In this document: one piece after another, positions 15,556-23,540 of the stretch
Layout: every line of letters starts with the position of its first letter
Numbering within the stretch: position 1 is the first letter of the stretch
Origin: JACVRW01 sp963819115
Lineage (GTDB): Bacteria > Actinomycetota > Thermoleophilia > Solirubrobacterales > Thermoleophilaceae
Length of the DNA stretch: 64,000 nt
Direction of reading: 5' to 3'
Assembly (NCBI GenBank): GCA_963819115.1
Contig: CAWFUR010000001.1
Coordinates: forward strand, 1-64,000
Notes under the pieces: generated by a model
The model's input: only the letters and a program-made list of their open reading frames with translations
Told to the model about the DNA's origin: nothing
The model's database searches: none
Program-made: the position numbers and the translations under genes

Positions 15556-17654
15556 CGCACGAAGGAGCGGCCGGCGATCCGGGGGCGGTAGGAGATCGGC
15601 ACCTCCACCGGGTCCATGCCCGCTCCCCAGAGGGAGATGGTGAGCACCTGCGCGTAGTTGTAGTCGTGGGCGATCCGGGCCTCCCGCAGCGCCCGGGCGG
15701 AGAAGGCGCGGTAGCCGGACTGCCCGTCGCTCGTGACGCTCTCGGTGAGGAAGCCCACCATGGCGCTCGTGGTCCGGTTGGCCAGGTTGCGGTGCCAGCT
15801 CATCCCCTCGCGCGGGCCGAGGAAGCGGGAGCCGATCACATAGTCGGCGCGGCCGCGCGCCACCGGGTCGAGCACGCGCTGGAAGTCGACCGGGTCGTAC
15901 TCGCCGTCGCCGTCCAGGTACACCGCGGCGGCGTAGCCCTCGTCGCGCGCCACCTCGAGACCGGTGCGCAGCCCGGCGCCCACGCCGCGCGAGCGCTCGT
16001 GCGAGATCACCCGGACGCCGTGTTCGCGACCGATGTCGGGTGTGCGGTCGGTGGAGCCGTCGTCCACGAGCAGCACGTCCACGGGCATGCCGCAGGCGGT
16101 GTCGGGCAGCCCGCCCAGCACTGCGCCCAGCGCCGCTTCCTCGTTGCGCGCCACCACCACGGCGAGCGCGCGGCCGGCCGTGGCGCCCGGCTCGACGCAG
16201 GAGTCGAGCGTGGGCACCAGCGGCCGGCCCCGCGCCGCCGTGGGGGCGCGCACGCCGAGCAGAGCCGACACCGTGGCCGCCAGCTCGCAGACCGAGTGGG
16301 GCTCGCGGCTCACCGCGCCGGGCGTGGCGCCCTCTCCCCACACCACGAAGGGCACCGGGCGCTCGCCCCAGTCGAGGTGGCCGTGCCCGCCGATCCCGCG
16401 CCCCTGGCCGTGGTCGGCCATGAGCACCACCGTCGCGCCGTCCAGCTTCCCGCGCTCGGCGAGGAAGGCCAGGAAGTCCCCGACGTGGCGATCGCTGTCA
16501 GCCATCTGCTCCAGGTACTCGCGGTTGCGCACCCCGCGCACGTGCCCGAGCTGGTCGGCGGCCAGGAGCTGGAGGACGAGCAGGTCGGGGTCCTCCTCCT
16601 CCACCACCCGGCGGCCCTCGGCGCAGAGCGACGCGTCGATCTGCGAGGTGGGCTGCACCGAGGTGACCGACCGCACCACGTCCTCGCCAAACGGGTCGAG
16701 CAGGTGGGCGATCCCCACGAGGCGGCCGGAGCGGCCCTCGGACTGGAGCACGTCGAACACCGACTCCGTGCGCACCCCGAGCCGGGGGGCGAAGTTGGAG
16801 CGCATCCCGTGCTCGGCGGGCGAGGCGCCCGTGAGCATGGACGAGAAGCACACCACCGTCCGCGCGGGATGGGCGGGCTCGACACCCAGGTACTCCGTGC
16901 CCTCGCGCGCGAGACGATCCATGACCGGCGTGTGCGCCTGCCACATGCGCTCGCGGTTGGCCCCGTCCACCACGATCACGTACACGCGGCGGGCGATCGC
17001 GGCCCGGACCTCGGCGTGAGGCATGCGCTCGGGGTAGCGCGGCAGCCGCGTGCGGGCGAACCAGCGCCAGGCCAGCGTGCCCATGGCCGCCACCAGCCCG
17101 GCGGCCACCGCGATCCAGCCCACGGAGGCCAGGTCGGCGTCCTCGGCCAGCAGGTTGCCCGCGCTGATCGTCATCACGAACTTCGGCACCTGTTCCAGCG
17201 CGTTGCCGCTGGTGGGGTCCGAGTTGGTGAGCACCAGGCGCCAGAAGCGCAGCCCGTTCGTCCACGGGGCGCTGGTGCGCAGGTGGTAGTAGATCGACCC
17301 CCAGAGCCCGACGGTGAAGAAGAGGTACCCGGCCAGGGCGCCCAGCAACAACGGCGCGGCGCGCCAGGGCTCGAGCAGCGGGATCGAGACGAGAGCCACC
17401 AGCCAGAGGAGCGCGCGGCTGCGCAGCGGGAACTGGAAGCGCGAGACCACCACGGCCAGTGCGATCGTGCCCAGGAGTGCGAGGAGCAGCGGGCCGTCTG
17501 GCGCCAGGCCCACGGGCACCGAGCAGAGCAGCACCAGCACCGGGAAGACGATCGAGAACGGCCGTCCCTCGTTGAACACGTTCCACGCGCGGGCGGCCCA
17601 GATCTCGAAGCCGCCCGCCGCTTTCTGCCCGTTGCCCCTCATCGAAGCGGGCAT
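15336..17654 (-). CDS. membrane phosphodiesterase-domain protein fused to a polyprenol-phosphate-type GT2 glycosyltransferase
   Basis: The 772-residue product has three modules. Residues about 30-215 hold five or six membrane helices. Residues about 220-500 form an alkaline-phosphatase-superfamily (type I phosphodiesterase) domain: VYVIVVDGANRE, HPARTVVCFSSMLTGASPAEHG with the likely Thr/Ser nucleophile, and metal-binding LMADHGQG and GGHGHLDWGERPVPF. Residues about 510-725 form a GT2 domain of the dolichol-phosphate-mannose-synthase type: VVVARNEEAALGAV, LLVDDGSTDRT, YLDGDGEYDP and GSRFLGPREGMSWHR. The last 70 residues are antisense to the neighbouring gene and look disordered. The start is ATG 17654, or ATG 17642 in frame. 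A TTAGG-type palindrome lies just before it. Confidence 0.75.
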   Translation of the reverse strand: MPASMRGNGQKAAGGFEIWAARAWNVFNEGRPFSIVFPVLVLLCSVPVGLAPDGPLLLALLGTIALAVVVSRFQFPLRSRALLWLVALVSIPLLEPWRAAPLLLGALAGYLFFTVGLWGSIYYHLRTSAPWTNGLRFWRLVLTNSDPTSGNALEQVPKFVMTISAGNLLAEDADLASVGWIAVAAGLVAAMGTLAWRWFARTRLPRYPERMPHAEVRAAIARRVYVIVVDGANRERMWQAHTPVMDRLAREGTEYLGVEPAHPARTVVCFSSMLTGASPAEHGMRSNFAPRLGVRTESVFDVLQSEGRSGRLVGIAHLLDPFGEDVVRSVTSVQPTSQIDASLCAEGRRVVEEEDPDLLVLQLLAADQLGHVRGVRNREYLEQMADSDRHVGDFLAFLAERGKLDGATVVLMADHGQGRGIGGHGHLDWGERPVPFVVWGEGATPGAVSREPHSVCELAATVSALLGVRAPTAARGRPLVPTLDSCVEPGATAGRALAVVVARNEEAALGAVLGGLPDTACGMPVDVLLVDDGSTDRTPDIGREHGVRVISHERSRGVGAGLRTGLEVARDEGYAAAVYLDGDGEYDPVDFQRVLDPVARGRADYVIGSRFLGPREGMSWHRNLANRTTSAMVGFLTESVTSDGQSGYRAFSARALREARIAHDYNYAQVLTISLWGAGMDPVEVPISYRPRIAGRSFVRYPEYLARVGPAVWRQWRISRRTRSTATPAIAPARAKGQSSPLLNTGNSPVSGPNGASGRPVTSAPPEKRASA

Positions 17655-17658
17655 CCTA

Positions 17659-17672
17659 TTAGGGAACCCTAA
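17659..17672. promoter_or_regulatory. TTAGGG-AA-CCCTAA palindrome (DtxR/IdeR-like box)
   Basis: The inverted repeat TTAGGGAACCCTAA lies in the 47-base divergent spacer, four bases before the ATG of the phosphodiesterase-GT2 gene and 29 bases before the SnoaL-like gene. The same 14 bases recur upstream of efeO at 28635-28648. TTAGG...CCTAA arms are typical of actinobacterial iron regulators, though the usual site is 19 bases long. The binding protein is not in the window. Confidence 0.45.
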
Positions 17673-17701
17673 CCCGGCGCCACCCGGGTCATACTCCAGG
17701 C

Positions 17702-18100
17702 ATGGAGAACGAGCTCGCGGACACCTTCCGGCGCGGAATGGAGGCGTTCAGCCGTGCCGATGTGGACGCGGCGCTCGAGGCGGTCCACCCCGAGATCGAG
17801 TTCATCCCCGCACGGGCCGCGATGCAGGGCGCCTTCCACGGGCACGAGGGCATGCGCAGGTTCTTCGCGGACAACGAGGAGAACTTCGATCTCTTCCATG
17901 CCACCTACCCCGAGATCCGTCGCATCGACGGCGACCGCATGGTGGCCCTGGGATCGGTCCGCACGCGCGGCAAGTCCAGCGGCGTGGAAACCGAGGTGCC
18001 CTCGGCCGTGGTGCTCGACTTCCGGGATGGCAAGGTCGTGCGGTTCGAGGATCTGGGCGACGAGCGCATGGCCATGACCATGGCCCGTTCCCGGGACTAG
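17702..18100 (+). CDS. SnoaL/NTF2-like protein
   Basis: The 132-residue product has the N-terminal helix pair FRRGMEAFSRADVDAALEAVHPEIEF and the final strands AVVLDFRDGKVVRFEDLGDE of the SnoaL-like NTF2 fold. GHEGMRRFFADNEENF lies in between. No catalytic residue can be assigned. It is divergent from the phosphodiesterase-GT2 gene across a 47-base spacer that contains a TTAGG-type palindrome. Its stop interlocks with the stop of the convergent methyltransferase gene (CTAG, 18097-18100). Confidence 0.7.
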   Translation: MENELADTFRRGMEAFSRADVDAALEAVHPEIEFIPARAAMQGAFHGHEGMRRFFADNEENFDLFHATYPEIRRIDGDRMVALGSVRTRGKSSGVETEVPSAVVLDFRDGKVVRFEDLGDERMAMTMARSRD

Positions 18101-18591
18101 CCGGCGCGCCAGGGCCGCAGTCGCGGCAGCCAGGCAGGCACGGCCGCCCGGAAGCGCTCATAGTCCTCGCCGTAGGTGTCGAGCAGGACGGGCTCCTCGT
18201 AAACGCGAACGAAGGCGGCGAACACCGCCCAGAGCGCGAGCGCGTAGAAGAACAGCACCGGCCGTCCCAGCAGCAGGCCCTGGCCGAGCACCGCCGTGAC
18301 CACGGCGACGTACATCGGATTGCGCACGTGCCGGTAGAGGCCGCCCACCACCAGGCCCTGGGTGGGCGCGATCGGCGCCGGTGTTCCGATCCCCTCCCGG
18401 GCGAAGCGGGCGAACGCGCTCAGCAGCGCCGCCACCGCCGCCGCGAGCAGCAGGGCACCCATCAGGCGGATCGGCCAGGGCCACCCCCGCGACTCCCACC
18501 CGGTGAGCAGCCACGGGACCAGGCCTGCGACGGTCCCCGGGGCCACAACCAGGAAGAGAGCGCTGCCGATGGCCGCCCTACGTCCGGACAT
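18097..18591 (-). CDS. isoprenylcysteine carboxyl methyltransferase-like membrane protein
   Basis: The 164-residue product has four hydrophobic segments and the conserved ICMT/PEMT SAM-binding motif: GLYRHVRNPMYVAV near residue 85, then a late EEPVLLDTYGEDYERFRAAVPAWLPRL. This matches the bacterial isoprenylcysteine carboxyl methyltransferase family, which methylates small lipophilic substrates at the membrane; the bacterial substrate is generally not known. The start is ATG 18589-18591. It stands alone, divergent from nagA. Confidence 0.75.
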   Translation of the reverse strand: MSGRRAAIGSALFLVVAPGTVAGLVPWLLTGWESRGWPWPIRLMGALLLAAAVAALLSAFARFAREGIGTPAPIAPTQGLVVGGLYRHVRNPMYVAVVTAVLGQGLLLGRPVLFFYALALWAVFAAFVRVYEEPVLLDTYGEDYERFRAAVPAWLPRLRPWRAG

Positions 18592-18637
18592 GCGGCCAGC
18601 CTCTCACCTCGGTAGGCGGCTGGGACACTAGAATCGC

Positions 18638-18653
18638 ACTGGTCTAGACCAGT
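18638..18653. promoter_or_regulatory. DasR/NagR-type operator upstream of nagA
   Basis: ACTGGTCTAGACCAGT is a perfect 16-base palindrome and matches the known dre consensus of DasR, the GntR-family amino-sugar regulator of actinobacteria. A TAGAAT hexamer at 18629-18634 is a possible -10 box, so the operator would cover the transcription start. The identical sequence recurs at 24674-24689. The cognate regulator is probably the GntR gene at 21177-21935. Confidence 0.85.
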
Positions 18654-18667
18654 AGAAAGGGAGCTGG

Positions 18668-19765
18668 ATGCGCCTGGGAGTCGGGGCGGCGCTCGTTGAC
18701 GGGAGGCTCGTCGAGGGCGACGTCGAGGTCGAGGGAGGGGTGATCGCGGCCGTGGGCCTCGGGCCCTCCTGGCCGGGAAGCGTGGCCGTGCCCGGCTTCG
18801 TGGACGCCCACATCAACGGCGTGGCGGGGGTGGACTTCCTGACCGCCGACGCTGACGGCTATCGCGAGGCCGCGCAGGCACTGGCCGCCACCGGTGTGGT
18901 GGCGTTCCAGCCCACCTTCATCTCCTCGCCGGTGGAGGCCTACGCCGCGCCGCTTGCCGCCGCGGCCGAGGCCATGGACGGCGACGACGGCCTCCCCCGC
19001 ATCCTCGGCGTGCACCTGGAGGGGCCCTTCCTCTCCCCCGAGTGGCCCGGCGCCCACGACCCCGCGCACCTGCTCGAGCCGGACCTCGCACTGGCCGACG
19101 AGCTTTGCGATCTCGGTCCCGTGACCACCGTGACCCTCGCCCCCGAGCTGCCGGGCGCCCTCCAGCTGATCGAGCAGCTCGTGGCCCGGGGCGTGGTGGT
19201 GGCCTGCGGCCATTCCGACGCCGACGCCAAACAGGCGCGCAAGGCGTTCGGCCGGGGGGCGTCCGTCATGACCCACCTGCACAACGCGCATCGCCGCTGG
19301 GCCCCGCGCGACCCGGGCATCGGCGGGGTGGCGCTCATCGACCCCGGCGTGACCGTTCAGATGATCGTGGACGGGGTGCACCAGGCTCCGGAGACCGCCC
19401 GGGGGGCGCACCTCGCCGCACGCGAGCGCTTCTGCCTCGTGACCGATGCGGTGGAGGCCGCTCTTCAGAAGCCCGGCGAGTACATGATGGGAGACCGTCA
19501 GATCACGGTGAAGAACGGCGCCGCCCGCTTGGCGGACGGCAGGCTCGCCGGCAGCGTCCTGACCATGGACCAGGGAGTGCGCAACCTGGTGGCCGGCGGC
19601 GCCAGCGTGCTGGAGGCCGTGCACGCCGCGTCCACCGCCCCGGCCCGCCTGCTCGGCCAGGACGACCTCGGCGTGCTGCGCGTCGGCGGCCCCGCGCACG
19701 TGACGGTGCTGGACGAGAAGCTCAAGGTTGTGCGCACGCTGGTGGGGGGTGCGGTGGCGGCGTGA
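18668..19765 (+). CDS. nagA: N-acetylglucosamine-6-phosphate deacetylase
   Basis: The 365-residue amidohydrolase removes the acetyl group from GlcNAc-6-phosphate to give glucosamine-6-phosphate. Family marks are PGFVDAHINGVAGVDF near residue 40, the metal-binding Glu in LGVHLEGPFLSPE, His in CGHSDAD, His in MTHLHNAHRR, and the catalytic Asp in VTDAVEAA. The C-terminal strands (GGPAHVTVLDEKLKVVRT) are also typical. The start is ATG 18668 with GGGAG upstream. It lies 14 bases downstream of the DasR-like operator and overlaps the next gene by 4 bases. Confidence 0.92.
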   Translation: MRLGVGAALVDGRLVEGDVEVEGGVIAAVGLGPSWPGSVAVPGFVDAHINGVAGVDFLTADADGYREAAQALAATGVVAFQPTFISSPVEAYAAPLAAAAEAMDGDDGLPRILGVHLEGPFLSPEWPGAHDPAHLLEPDLALADELCDLGPVTTVTLAPELPGALQLIEQLVARGVVVACGHSDADAKQARKAFGRGASVMTHLHNAHRRWAPRDPGIGGVALIDPGVTVQMIVDGVHQAPETARGAHLAARERFCLVTDAVEAALQKPGEYMMGDRQITVKNGAARLADGRLAGSVLTMDQGVRNLVAGGASVLEAVHAASTAPARLLGQDDLGVLRVGGPAHVTVLDEKLKVVRTLVGGAVAA

Positions 19766-20115
19766 GCGAGCATGAGTCCCTCCTCCGCGGTCTATATGAC
19801 GCGTTCAACGCTCGCCGGATCGAGGACGTGATCACCGCGCTCGATCCGGACGTGGACTGGCCAAACGCCATGGAGGGCACCCGCGAACACGGTCACGACG
19901 CCGTGCGCGACTACTGGACACGCCAGTTCGAGGTGATCCAGTCGCACGTGGAGCCCGAGGGATTCGAGGTGGACGACAACGGCCGCGTGGTGGTGCGCGT
20001 CCACCAGGTCGTGCACGACGCGGAGGGCTCGCTCGTGGCCGACAACCGTGTCAGACACGCCTACACGTTCGGCGAAGGCGGCCTCGTCACGCGGATGGAC
20101 ATCCTCGAGGCCTGA
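19762..20115 (+). CDS. SnoaL/NTF2-like protein coupled to nagA
   Basis: The 117-residue product starts at GTG 19762, overlapping the nagA stop in a GTGA tetranucleotide, so it is translationally coupled. The sequence LLRGLYDAFNARRIEDVITALDPDVDW and the final HAYTFGEGGLVTRMDILEA are typical of SnoaL-like NTF2 proteins. Its coupling to nagA places it in the amino-sugar regulon. A role as sugar-phosphate binding or isomerising accessory is only a guess. A hairpin terminator follows. Confidence 0.75.
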   Translation: MSEHESLLRGLYDAFNARRIEDVITALDPDVDWPNAMEGTREHGHDAVRDYWTRQFEVIQSHVEPEGFEVDDNGRVVVRVHQVVHDAEGSLVADNRVRHAYTFGEGGLVTRMDILEA

Positions 20116-20120
20116 CGCTC

Positions 20121-20155
20121 GTTACGTTGACCCCCTATACGGGGGTTTTCGTAAC
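20121..20155. terminator. bidirectional terminator between the two amino-sugar operons
   Basis: An inner stem ACCCCC/GGGGGT (20130-20135 with 20141-20146) is followed by TTT. An outer pair GTTACG/CGTAAC (20121-20126 with 20150-20155) extends the hairpin. It lies 5 bases past the nagA-operon stop and 5 bases before the SIS gene stop, so it can end both converging transcripts. Confidence 0.75.
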
Positions 20156-20160
20156 TACCG

Positions 20161-21180
20161 TCATTCCGTCGCGGTCACCTTGCTCAGCCCGGACGGCTCG
20201 TCCGGGTCGAGGCCTCGCCGCAGCGCCAAAGCCAGCGCCAGCTGTTGGGCCCGCACCACCGCCGGCAGGGCGCGCAGCGGCTCGGGGAGGTCGCCCGGGT
20301 AGGGCAGCGTCGCCCCGGCGTCGTCGGCAAGTCGCAGCACCGTGGAGCCTCCGCGCTCCAGCCGCGCCGCCAGCTCCTCAACGTCAGCGGCGGCCGGGCC
20401 GGCGGCGCTCACCGCCAGCGTCGGGAGATCGCTCCGGGCCACCGTGACCGGACCGTGGCGGAAGTCGGCCGCCGACCATCCCTCCGCCCGCACGCCCGCG
20501 GCCTCGCGCAGCTTCAGCGCGGCCTCGAGCGCCACCGGCATCAGGTAGCCGCGGCCCACCGCGATCAGCCCGTCGGCGTCCGCGATGGCCGAAGCCGCCG
20601 CGTCGGCCGGCGCCGGGTCGGCCAGCACCTCGGCCACGGCATCGGGGAGGCGGACCCAGTCGGCGTCGCCCCACGGCACCTCACCGAGCGCCTCGGCCAC
20701 CAACGCCATGGCCGCGAACTGGGCGGTCAGGGTCTTCGTGGCGGGCACCGCGCCCTCCTCGCCCGCGCCCAGGTCCACGCCCGCGGAGGCCACTCCCGCC
20801 ACGGGGCTCAAAGGATCGTTGGTCACGGCCACGGTGCGCGCGCCGGCCACCGAATAGCGGCCGAGCACGTTGGCGATCTCCGGCGTGCGCCCGGACTGGG
20901 AGATGCCCACCGCGAGCCAGCCGCGAAGCCGCGGCTGAACGTCGTAGAGCGTCTCCAGGCTGGGCGCGGCCAGCGCCACCGGCGTGCCCGTGGCCGCCTC
21001 GATCAGGTAGCGGCCGAAGATCGCGGCGTAGTCCGACGAGCCGCGGGCCACGATCACCACCCCGTCGGGAGCAGGGCCGCGCAGGCCGGCGAGGATCTCT
21101 CGCCGCCGCGAAGCCAGCGAGCGCAGCACTTCGGGTTGGGCGGCCATGTCGGCGCGCATGCGGGCGCCCGCGGTGCTCAC
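20161..21180 (-). CDS. SIS-domain sugar isomerase, probable glucosamine-6-phosphate deaminase type II
   Basis: The 339-residue product has two SIS domains. Motifs are VIVARGSSDYAAIFGRYL, GWLAVGISQSGRTPEIANVL, VPATKTLTAQFAAMALVAEAL, and in the second half AVGRGYLMPVALEAALKLREAAGVRAEGWSAADFRHGP. This matches the isomerase half of GlmS and the AgaS/NagB-II group. In the regulon it would convert glucosamine-6-phosphate to fructose-6-phosphate plus ammonia, the step after NagA. The start is GTG 21178-21180, overlapping the GntR stop by 4 bases. It is the last gene of the minus-strand operon. No classical NagB is present in the window. Confidence 0.82.
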   Translation of the reverse strand: MSTAGARMRADMAAQPEVLRSLASRRREILAGLRGPAPDGVVIVARGSSDYAAIFGRYLIEAATGTPVALAAPSLETLYDVQPRLRGWLAVGISQSGRTPEIANVLGRYSVAGARTVAVTNDPLSPVAGVASAGVDLGAGEEGAVPATKTLTAQFAAMALVAEALGEVPWGDADWVRLPDAVAEVLADPAPADAAASAIADADGLIAVGRGYLMPVALEAALKLREAAGVRAEGWSAADFRHGPVTVARSDLPTLAVSAAGPAAADVEELAARLERGGSTVLRLADDAGATLPYPGDLPEPLRALPAVVRAQQLALALALRRGLDPDEPSGLSKVTATE

Positions 21181-21935
21181 GATTCGTCCTCCTCGCGGGT
21201 CTGGTGGATCTCGATCTCGTAGCGGTCGCCGCGGAACAGCGACGTGGCATAGAAGGCCGGCGCCCCCTCCGCGTCCCGCGCCACGGTGTGGAAGCGCAGA
21301 CCGGGATCGCCCGGCTCCACGCCGAGCAGCTCCGCCTCCTCGGGCTCGATGGCCACTGCCACCACGCGCTGGCCCGCCTCCCGGAGGCGCACGCCGTAGC
21401 GCTGGGCCAACAGGTCGAACAGCGAGCTCGCCGCCAGGTCGGCCTCGTCCACTCCCGGGTAACGGGCCAGCGGCAGGTACACCCGCTCCAGGGCCACGGG
21501 CTCTCCGTCGGCCGTGCGCACGCGCTCGATTTCCACCACCTCCGCCGCCTCGGGCACTTCGAGCGAGCGGCACAGGAAGGGCCCGGCCTGGACCACAGCG
21601 CGCGATCGCACGGTGGCGCCGGGCTTCATCCCGCGTGCGCGCATGTCCTCGCTGAACGAGCTGAAGGCCATCGCCTGGGCCACGCGCGGCTCGGCCACGA
21701 AGGTCCCGCGACCGTGCAGGCGGTACACCGCGCCCTCGGCCACCAGGCGGTCGATCTCGCCGCGCACCGTCATCCGCGCCAGGTCGTAGCGCTCGGCCAG
21801 CACCCGCTCCGAGGGCAGCGGCGCGCCCGGCTCGAGCGAGGCCACGAAGGCCTCGAGCACGGCGCGCAGCGACTCGCCCTTGGCTGCGGAGGCCGGAAGG
21901 CGACGAGGCAATTCGGAGGTCTCAGCCCGCGACAT
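21177..21935 (-). CDS. GntR/HutC-family regulator, DasR/NagR-like
   Basis: The 252-residue product has an N-terminal winged HTH (LPSERVLAERYDLARMTVRGEIDRLVAEGAVYRLHGRGTFVAEP, about residues 40-85) and a C-terminal UTRA effector domain (about 105-245). The wing sequence matches DasR and NagR, which bind the palindrome found upstream of this operon and of nagA, and release it on binding amino-sugar phosphates. ATG 21933-21935 overlaps nanE by 14 bases. It is therefore autoregulated if it binds the 24674 operator. Identification as DasR-like rests on the HTH and on the two sites. Confidence 0.88.
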   Translation of the reverse strand: MSRAETSELPRRLPASAAKGESLRAVLEAFVASLEPGAPLPSERVLAERYDLARMTVRGEIDRLVAEGAVYRLHGRGTFVAEPRVAQAMAFSSFSEDMRARGMKPGATVRSRAVVQAGPFLCRSLEVPEAAEVVEIERVRTADGEPVALERVYLPLARYPGVDEADLAASSLFDLLAQRYGVRLREAGQRVVAVAIEPEEAELLGVEPGDPGLRFHTVARDAEGAPAFYATSLFRGDRYEIEIHQTREEDES

Positions 21936-22599
21936 CGGCGAACCGCCGCGTGATCGCGGCCGGGTCCGTGATCGCCGTGCCCACCACCACCGCCCAGGCG
22001 CCCGCCTCGAAGGCGGCGCGCACCGACTCCGGTGAGCCGTAGCGGCCCTCGGCCAGCACCGGGCAGTCGAGTGCCTGCGAGAGCAGTCGCACCAGCTCCA
22101 GATCGGGCTCCGCGGGCACCGGCCCGTCCCCGGTGTACCCGGCGAGGGTGGTGGCCACCGCGTGGGCGCCCGCCAGGCGCGCGGCCAGCCCCGACTCGTA
22201 GTTGTCCACGTCCGCCAGCACGGGCGGGCCCACGGCACCGGCGGCGGGGATGAACTCGGCCGGGCACATGCCTCCCGGCCGGTCCCGCAGCGTGCCGTCC
22301 ACGGCCACCACGTCGGCGCCCGCGCGCACGATCTCCTCCACGTCGGTGAGCTCCGGCGTGATGTACACCGCGCTGCCCGCCACCTCGCGCTTGCGCAGGC
22401 CGATCACCGGCACGTCCACGGCGTCGCGGATCGCGCCCACGTCCACGGCCCCCTCGGCTCGGATCGCCACGGCGCCGCCCTGCTCCGCCGCGCGGGCCAG
22501 GGCCACCATCACGGCGGTGTCCCGCAGCGGGCTCTCGGCCCGCGCCTGCACCGACACCACCACCCCGCCCCGCACAGACTCGAAGACGTCGTCGGTCAA
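21922..22599 (-). CDS. nanE: N-acylglucosamine-6-phosphate 2-epimerase (NanE)
   Basis: The 225-residue TIM-barrel protein interconverts ManNAc-6-phosphate and GlcNAc-6-phosphate. Recognisable segments are GGVVVSVQARAESPLRD, ARAAEQGGAVAIRAEG, VPVIGLRKRE, RAGADVVAVDGTLRDRPG, GAHAVATTLAGYTGDG and PVLAEGRYGSPESVRAAFEAGAWAVVVGTAITDP. These are the NanE signature positions, including the catalytic Lys and Glu strands. TTG 22597-22599 is used as the start, overlapping the kinase stop by 4 bases. It feeds its product to NagA. Confidence 0.9.
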   Translation of the reverse strand: MTDDVFESVRGGVVVSVQARAESPLRDTAVMVALARAAEQGGAVAIRAEGAVDVGAIRDAVDVPVIGLRKREVAGSAVYITPELTDVEEIVRAGADVVAVDGTLRDRPGGMCPAEFIPAAGAVGPPVLADVDNYESGLAARLAGAHAVATTLAGYTGDGPVPAEPDLELVRLLSQALDCPVLAEGRYGSPESVRAAFEAGAWAVVVGTAITDPAAITRRFADVAG

Positions 22600-23540
22600 G
22601 CGGCGTTCCAGAGGATGCCCGGCTCCGGGCGCAGCGAGCCCGCATGCTCGGCCAGGAACGCGGCCCCGTCCAGCGAGTCGCCCTCGGGGGCGATCACGGA
22701 CGTGCCCGGACGGCAGTCCGCCACCTCCTGGGTGAAGGGCTCGATCAGCACGGGACCGTTGTCGAACACATGGCCCGCATATGACACCACCGCGCGCTCG
22801 TTGGGCGCAAACAGGCGGCCCAGGGCGGCGCAGGCGCTGCGCGCCAGCTCCCGCGCGGCGTGCTCGACGATGGCCAGCGCGCGCTCGTCCCCGGCCCGGG
22901 CCACGGCGGCCACGTCGGCGGCGAAGCTGGCCACCGCGCGGTTGGGCGCGGGGGCTCCGTAGATGGCCTGGGGCAGGCCCGGCAGGGGGCCGAAGCGGCT
23001 CTCGGCCGCCTCCAGCAGCGCGGCGGAACCATGACGGCCGTCCGCGTGCCGCAGGGCGGAGTCGAGACCGTCGCGCCCGATCGCGAACCCGCTGCCTGCG
23101 TCCCCGAGCAGCGAGCCCCAGGCGTCGACCTTCGCGTAGGCGTCCCCGCGGCGGGCGAGCACAACTGTGCCCGTGCCCGCGGCCGCCACGGCGCCGTCGC
23201 TCGCGCCGAGCGCGCCGAAGAGCGAGGTGAGACCGTCGCTGGCGATGGCGAGGTCGTCGAGTCCGAGCGCCTCCACGAGGATCGCGTGAACGCGGCGGAG
23301 GTCCGCGTCCTCGGCGGCCTCGAAGCCCGACAGGCCGACTCCCATCGGCGGCCTGGGATCGGGCAGCGGCCCGAGCCCGGCCACCGCCGTGAGCAGCGCG
23401 GCGGCCACGTCCTCGGGACCTATGTCGAGCCCCAGGCGCCGAACGCCCGGGGCTCTTGATGACCGAGAGCCGCGCTCATCCGTGAGCGCGGCCTTGATCT
23501 CGGTCTGACCAGCGTCGACGGCTACCGCCGCCCGGGTCAC
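22596..23540 (-). CDS. BadF/BadG-type N-acetylhexosamine kinase
   Basis: The 314-residue product has the ASKHA ATPase fold of bacterial N-acetylglucosamine kinases: phosphate-1 motif AVAVDAGQTEIKAAL, then GVGLSGFEAAED, LAIASDGLTSLFGALG, AAAGTGTVVLARRG, WGSLLGDAGSGFAIGRDGLDSAL and the adenosine motif VVSYAGHVFDNG. It would phosphorylate GlcNAc or ManNAc in the cytoplasm, supplying NanE and NagA. GTG 23538-23540 overlaps the binding-protein stop by 4 bases. Which of the two sugars is the main substrate is not clear from the sequence. Confidence 0.85.
   Translation of the reverse strand: MTRAAVAVDAGQTEIKAALTDERGSRSSRAPGVRRLGLDIGPEDVAAALLTAVAGLGPLPDPRPPMGVGLSGFEAAEDADLRRVHAILVEALGLDDLAIASDGLTSLFGALGASDGAVAAAGTGTVVLARRGDAYAKVDAWGSLLGDAGSGFAIGRDGLDSALRHADGRHGSAALLEAAESRFGPLPGLPQAIYGAPAPNRAVASFAADVAAVARAGDERALAIVEHAARELARSACAALGRLFAPNERAVVSYAGHVFDNGPVLIEPFTQEVADCRPGTSVIAPEGDSLDGAAFLAEHAGSLRPEPGILWNAA

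Noticed and set aside
14550..17672. A 1040-codon plus-strand open frame opposite the phosphodiesterase-GT2 gene
   Set aside because: It is antisense to a gene with clear domain motifs; its own translation shows none.
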